Assembly (NCBI RefSeq): GCF_000297435.1
Contig: NZ_CAIP01000255.1
Coordinates: 1 to 5,229 of the forward strand
Length of the DNA: 5,229 nucleotides
Direction of reading: 5' to 3'
Origin: Microcystis sp. T1-4
GTDB lineage: Bacteria; Cyanobacteriota; Cyanobacteriia; Cyanobacteriales; Microcystaceae
The notes below the pieces were generated by a model. The model was given only the letters and a program-made list of their open reading frames with translations. It was not told the origin of the DNA and made no database searches. Of the stretch, positions 4,733 through 5,229 are shown in pieces (the first letter of the stretch is position 1; every line of letters starts with the position of its first letter). The translations under genes were made by a program, and so were the position numbers.

Positions 4733-5229
4733 ATGATACTAAGTAACGATAGCTTTGTCAACTATTTAAATGACAACCATTCTCAACAAGCAACCATTTC
4801 CGAGCGCCATTATCGCGAATGGATAGAGAGCGCCGTCGAGCCGGCGATTATCGCCCTCAATTTGGAATCTCTAGAAGGGGATACAGCCCTAGAGAGGCTC
4901 TCTGAGAATGCGATAGAGTCCATCGGGGCCGCCCAAAAAACACCTCATAGCCACCAATATGCGACCGCGCCCGTGGCTAAAATTTTTAATCGCTATTCTG
5001 ATATGAGTGGCGAGGGGTGGTGGTGTAGTGGGATGGATGTACTCACAGGGGAAGTTTCCCAGTGGGGATGCTTCAAGCCGGACAGGCCGCGCCTATCTCA
5101 AGAAAAGCTTAAGCCGATTAAGTATGAACACCCGGCTAAAACCCCTACAGAAATCTTCGCCCTCCGGGTATCCTACAGAATTGGGCTAAAAATCGCTGAA
5201 AAGCAAGGATTAAAGGACGATTACCTAGA
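4733..5229 (+). CDS. cyRepA: CyRepA1-family plasmid replication protein, N-terminal part (continues at base 1)
   Basis: This is the first 165 codons of the replication initiator plus two bases of codon 166. The frame runs off the right edge and resumes at base 1, which completes the codon as GAG (Glu). The ATG at 4733 is the first usable start, because an in-frame TAA lies at 4715-4717. No good Shine-Dalgarno precedes it; the leader is A-rich. Residues 1-165 form the family's leading region: a polar N-terminus, then a Trp-rich stretch (WWCSGMD, about residues 98-104) and a Lys/Pro-rich linker (KPIKYEHPAK) ahead of the Toprim-like domain. A conserved N-terminus before DUF3854 is usual in these proteins, so this is not a separate gene. 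It is divergent from the 136-residue minus-strand gene, across a 450-bp AT-rich region. If the molecule were linear or a larger replicon, this would be a partial gene. Confidence 0.88.
   Translation, partial: MILSNDSFVNYLNDNHSQQATISERHYREWIESAVEPAIIALNLESLEGDTALERLSENAIESIGAAQKTPHSHQYATAPVAKIFNRYSDMSGEGWWCSGMDVLTGEVSQWGCFKPDRPRLSQEKLKPIKYEHPAKTPTEIFALRVSYRIGLKIAEKQGLKDDYL

Noticed and set aside
5007..5189. 60-codon plus-strand ORF inside the N-terminal part of rep
   Set aside because: Out of frame with the well-supported rep reading frame covering the same bases.

Overview
The window reads as one complete small cyanobacterial plasmid of 5,229 bp, opened inside its replication gene. An open frame runs off the right edge (starting at 4733) and continues in the same frame from base 1. 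The codon split across the edges (5228, 5229 and 1) reads GAG, and the joined ORF is 1,010 codons with the domain order of the CyRepA1 / DUF3854 family of cyanobacterial plasmid replication proteins (the family of Slr7037 on pSYSA of Synechocystis 6803). A cyanobacterial host is supported by this family and by two perfect HIP1 octamers (GCGATCGC). The genus cannot be fixed from the sequence. A Microcystis-like or other chroococcalean host is only a guess.

Layout on the circle: (i) plus strand, 4733 through the junction to 2536, the replication protein (Toprim-like domain, then SF2-type helicase, then family-specific C-terminus); (ii) a 35-bp convergent gap; (iii) minus strand, read from high to low coordinates: a basic 136-residue protein of unknown function (4249-3839), a 206-residue protein with a ribbon-helix-helix (RHH) N-terminus and a helix-turn-helix (HTH) C-terminus (3748-3128), a 122-residue protein made of two tandem HTH-type modules (3086-2718), and an overlapping 50-residue ORF (2724-2572) that looks like a third, diverged copy of the same module; (iv) an AT-rich, palindrome-rich non-coding stretch (4280-4732) between divergent genes, with promoter-like sequences and hairpins, the best candidate for origin and rep control region.

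The most striking signal is the heptamer TGTCTAT/ATAGACA. It occurs 16 times between 3090 and 3812, and I saw none elsewhere in the window. Five copies are non-coding: two form a perfect 9-bp inverted repeat over the start of the 122-residue gene, and three lie upstream of the 206-residue gene, two of them as the ends of a perfect 11-bp inverted repeat. The other eleven lie inside the RHH gene, where every Ile-Asp dipeptide is written ATA GAC followed by A. This looks like an iteron or centromere-like array carried inside the coding sequence of a DNA-binding protein, probably its own binding site. The plasmid shows no mobilisation gene, toxin, resistance gene or insertion sequence. A reasonable working model is a minimal replicon: CyRepA copies the plasmid, and the minus-strand DNA-binding proteins autoregulate and control copy number or partition through the ATAGACA sites.
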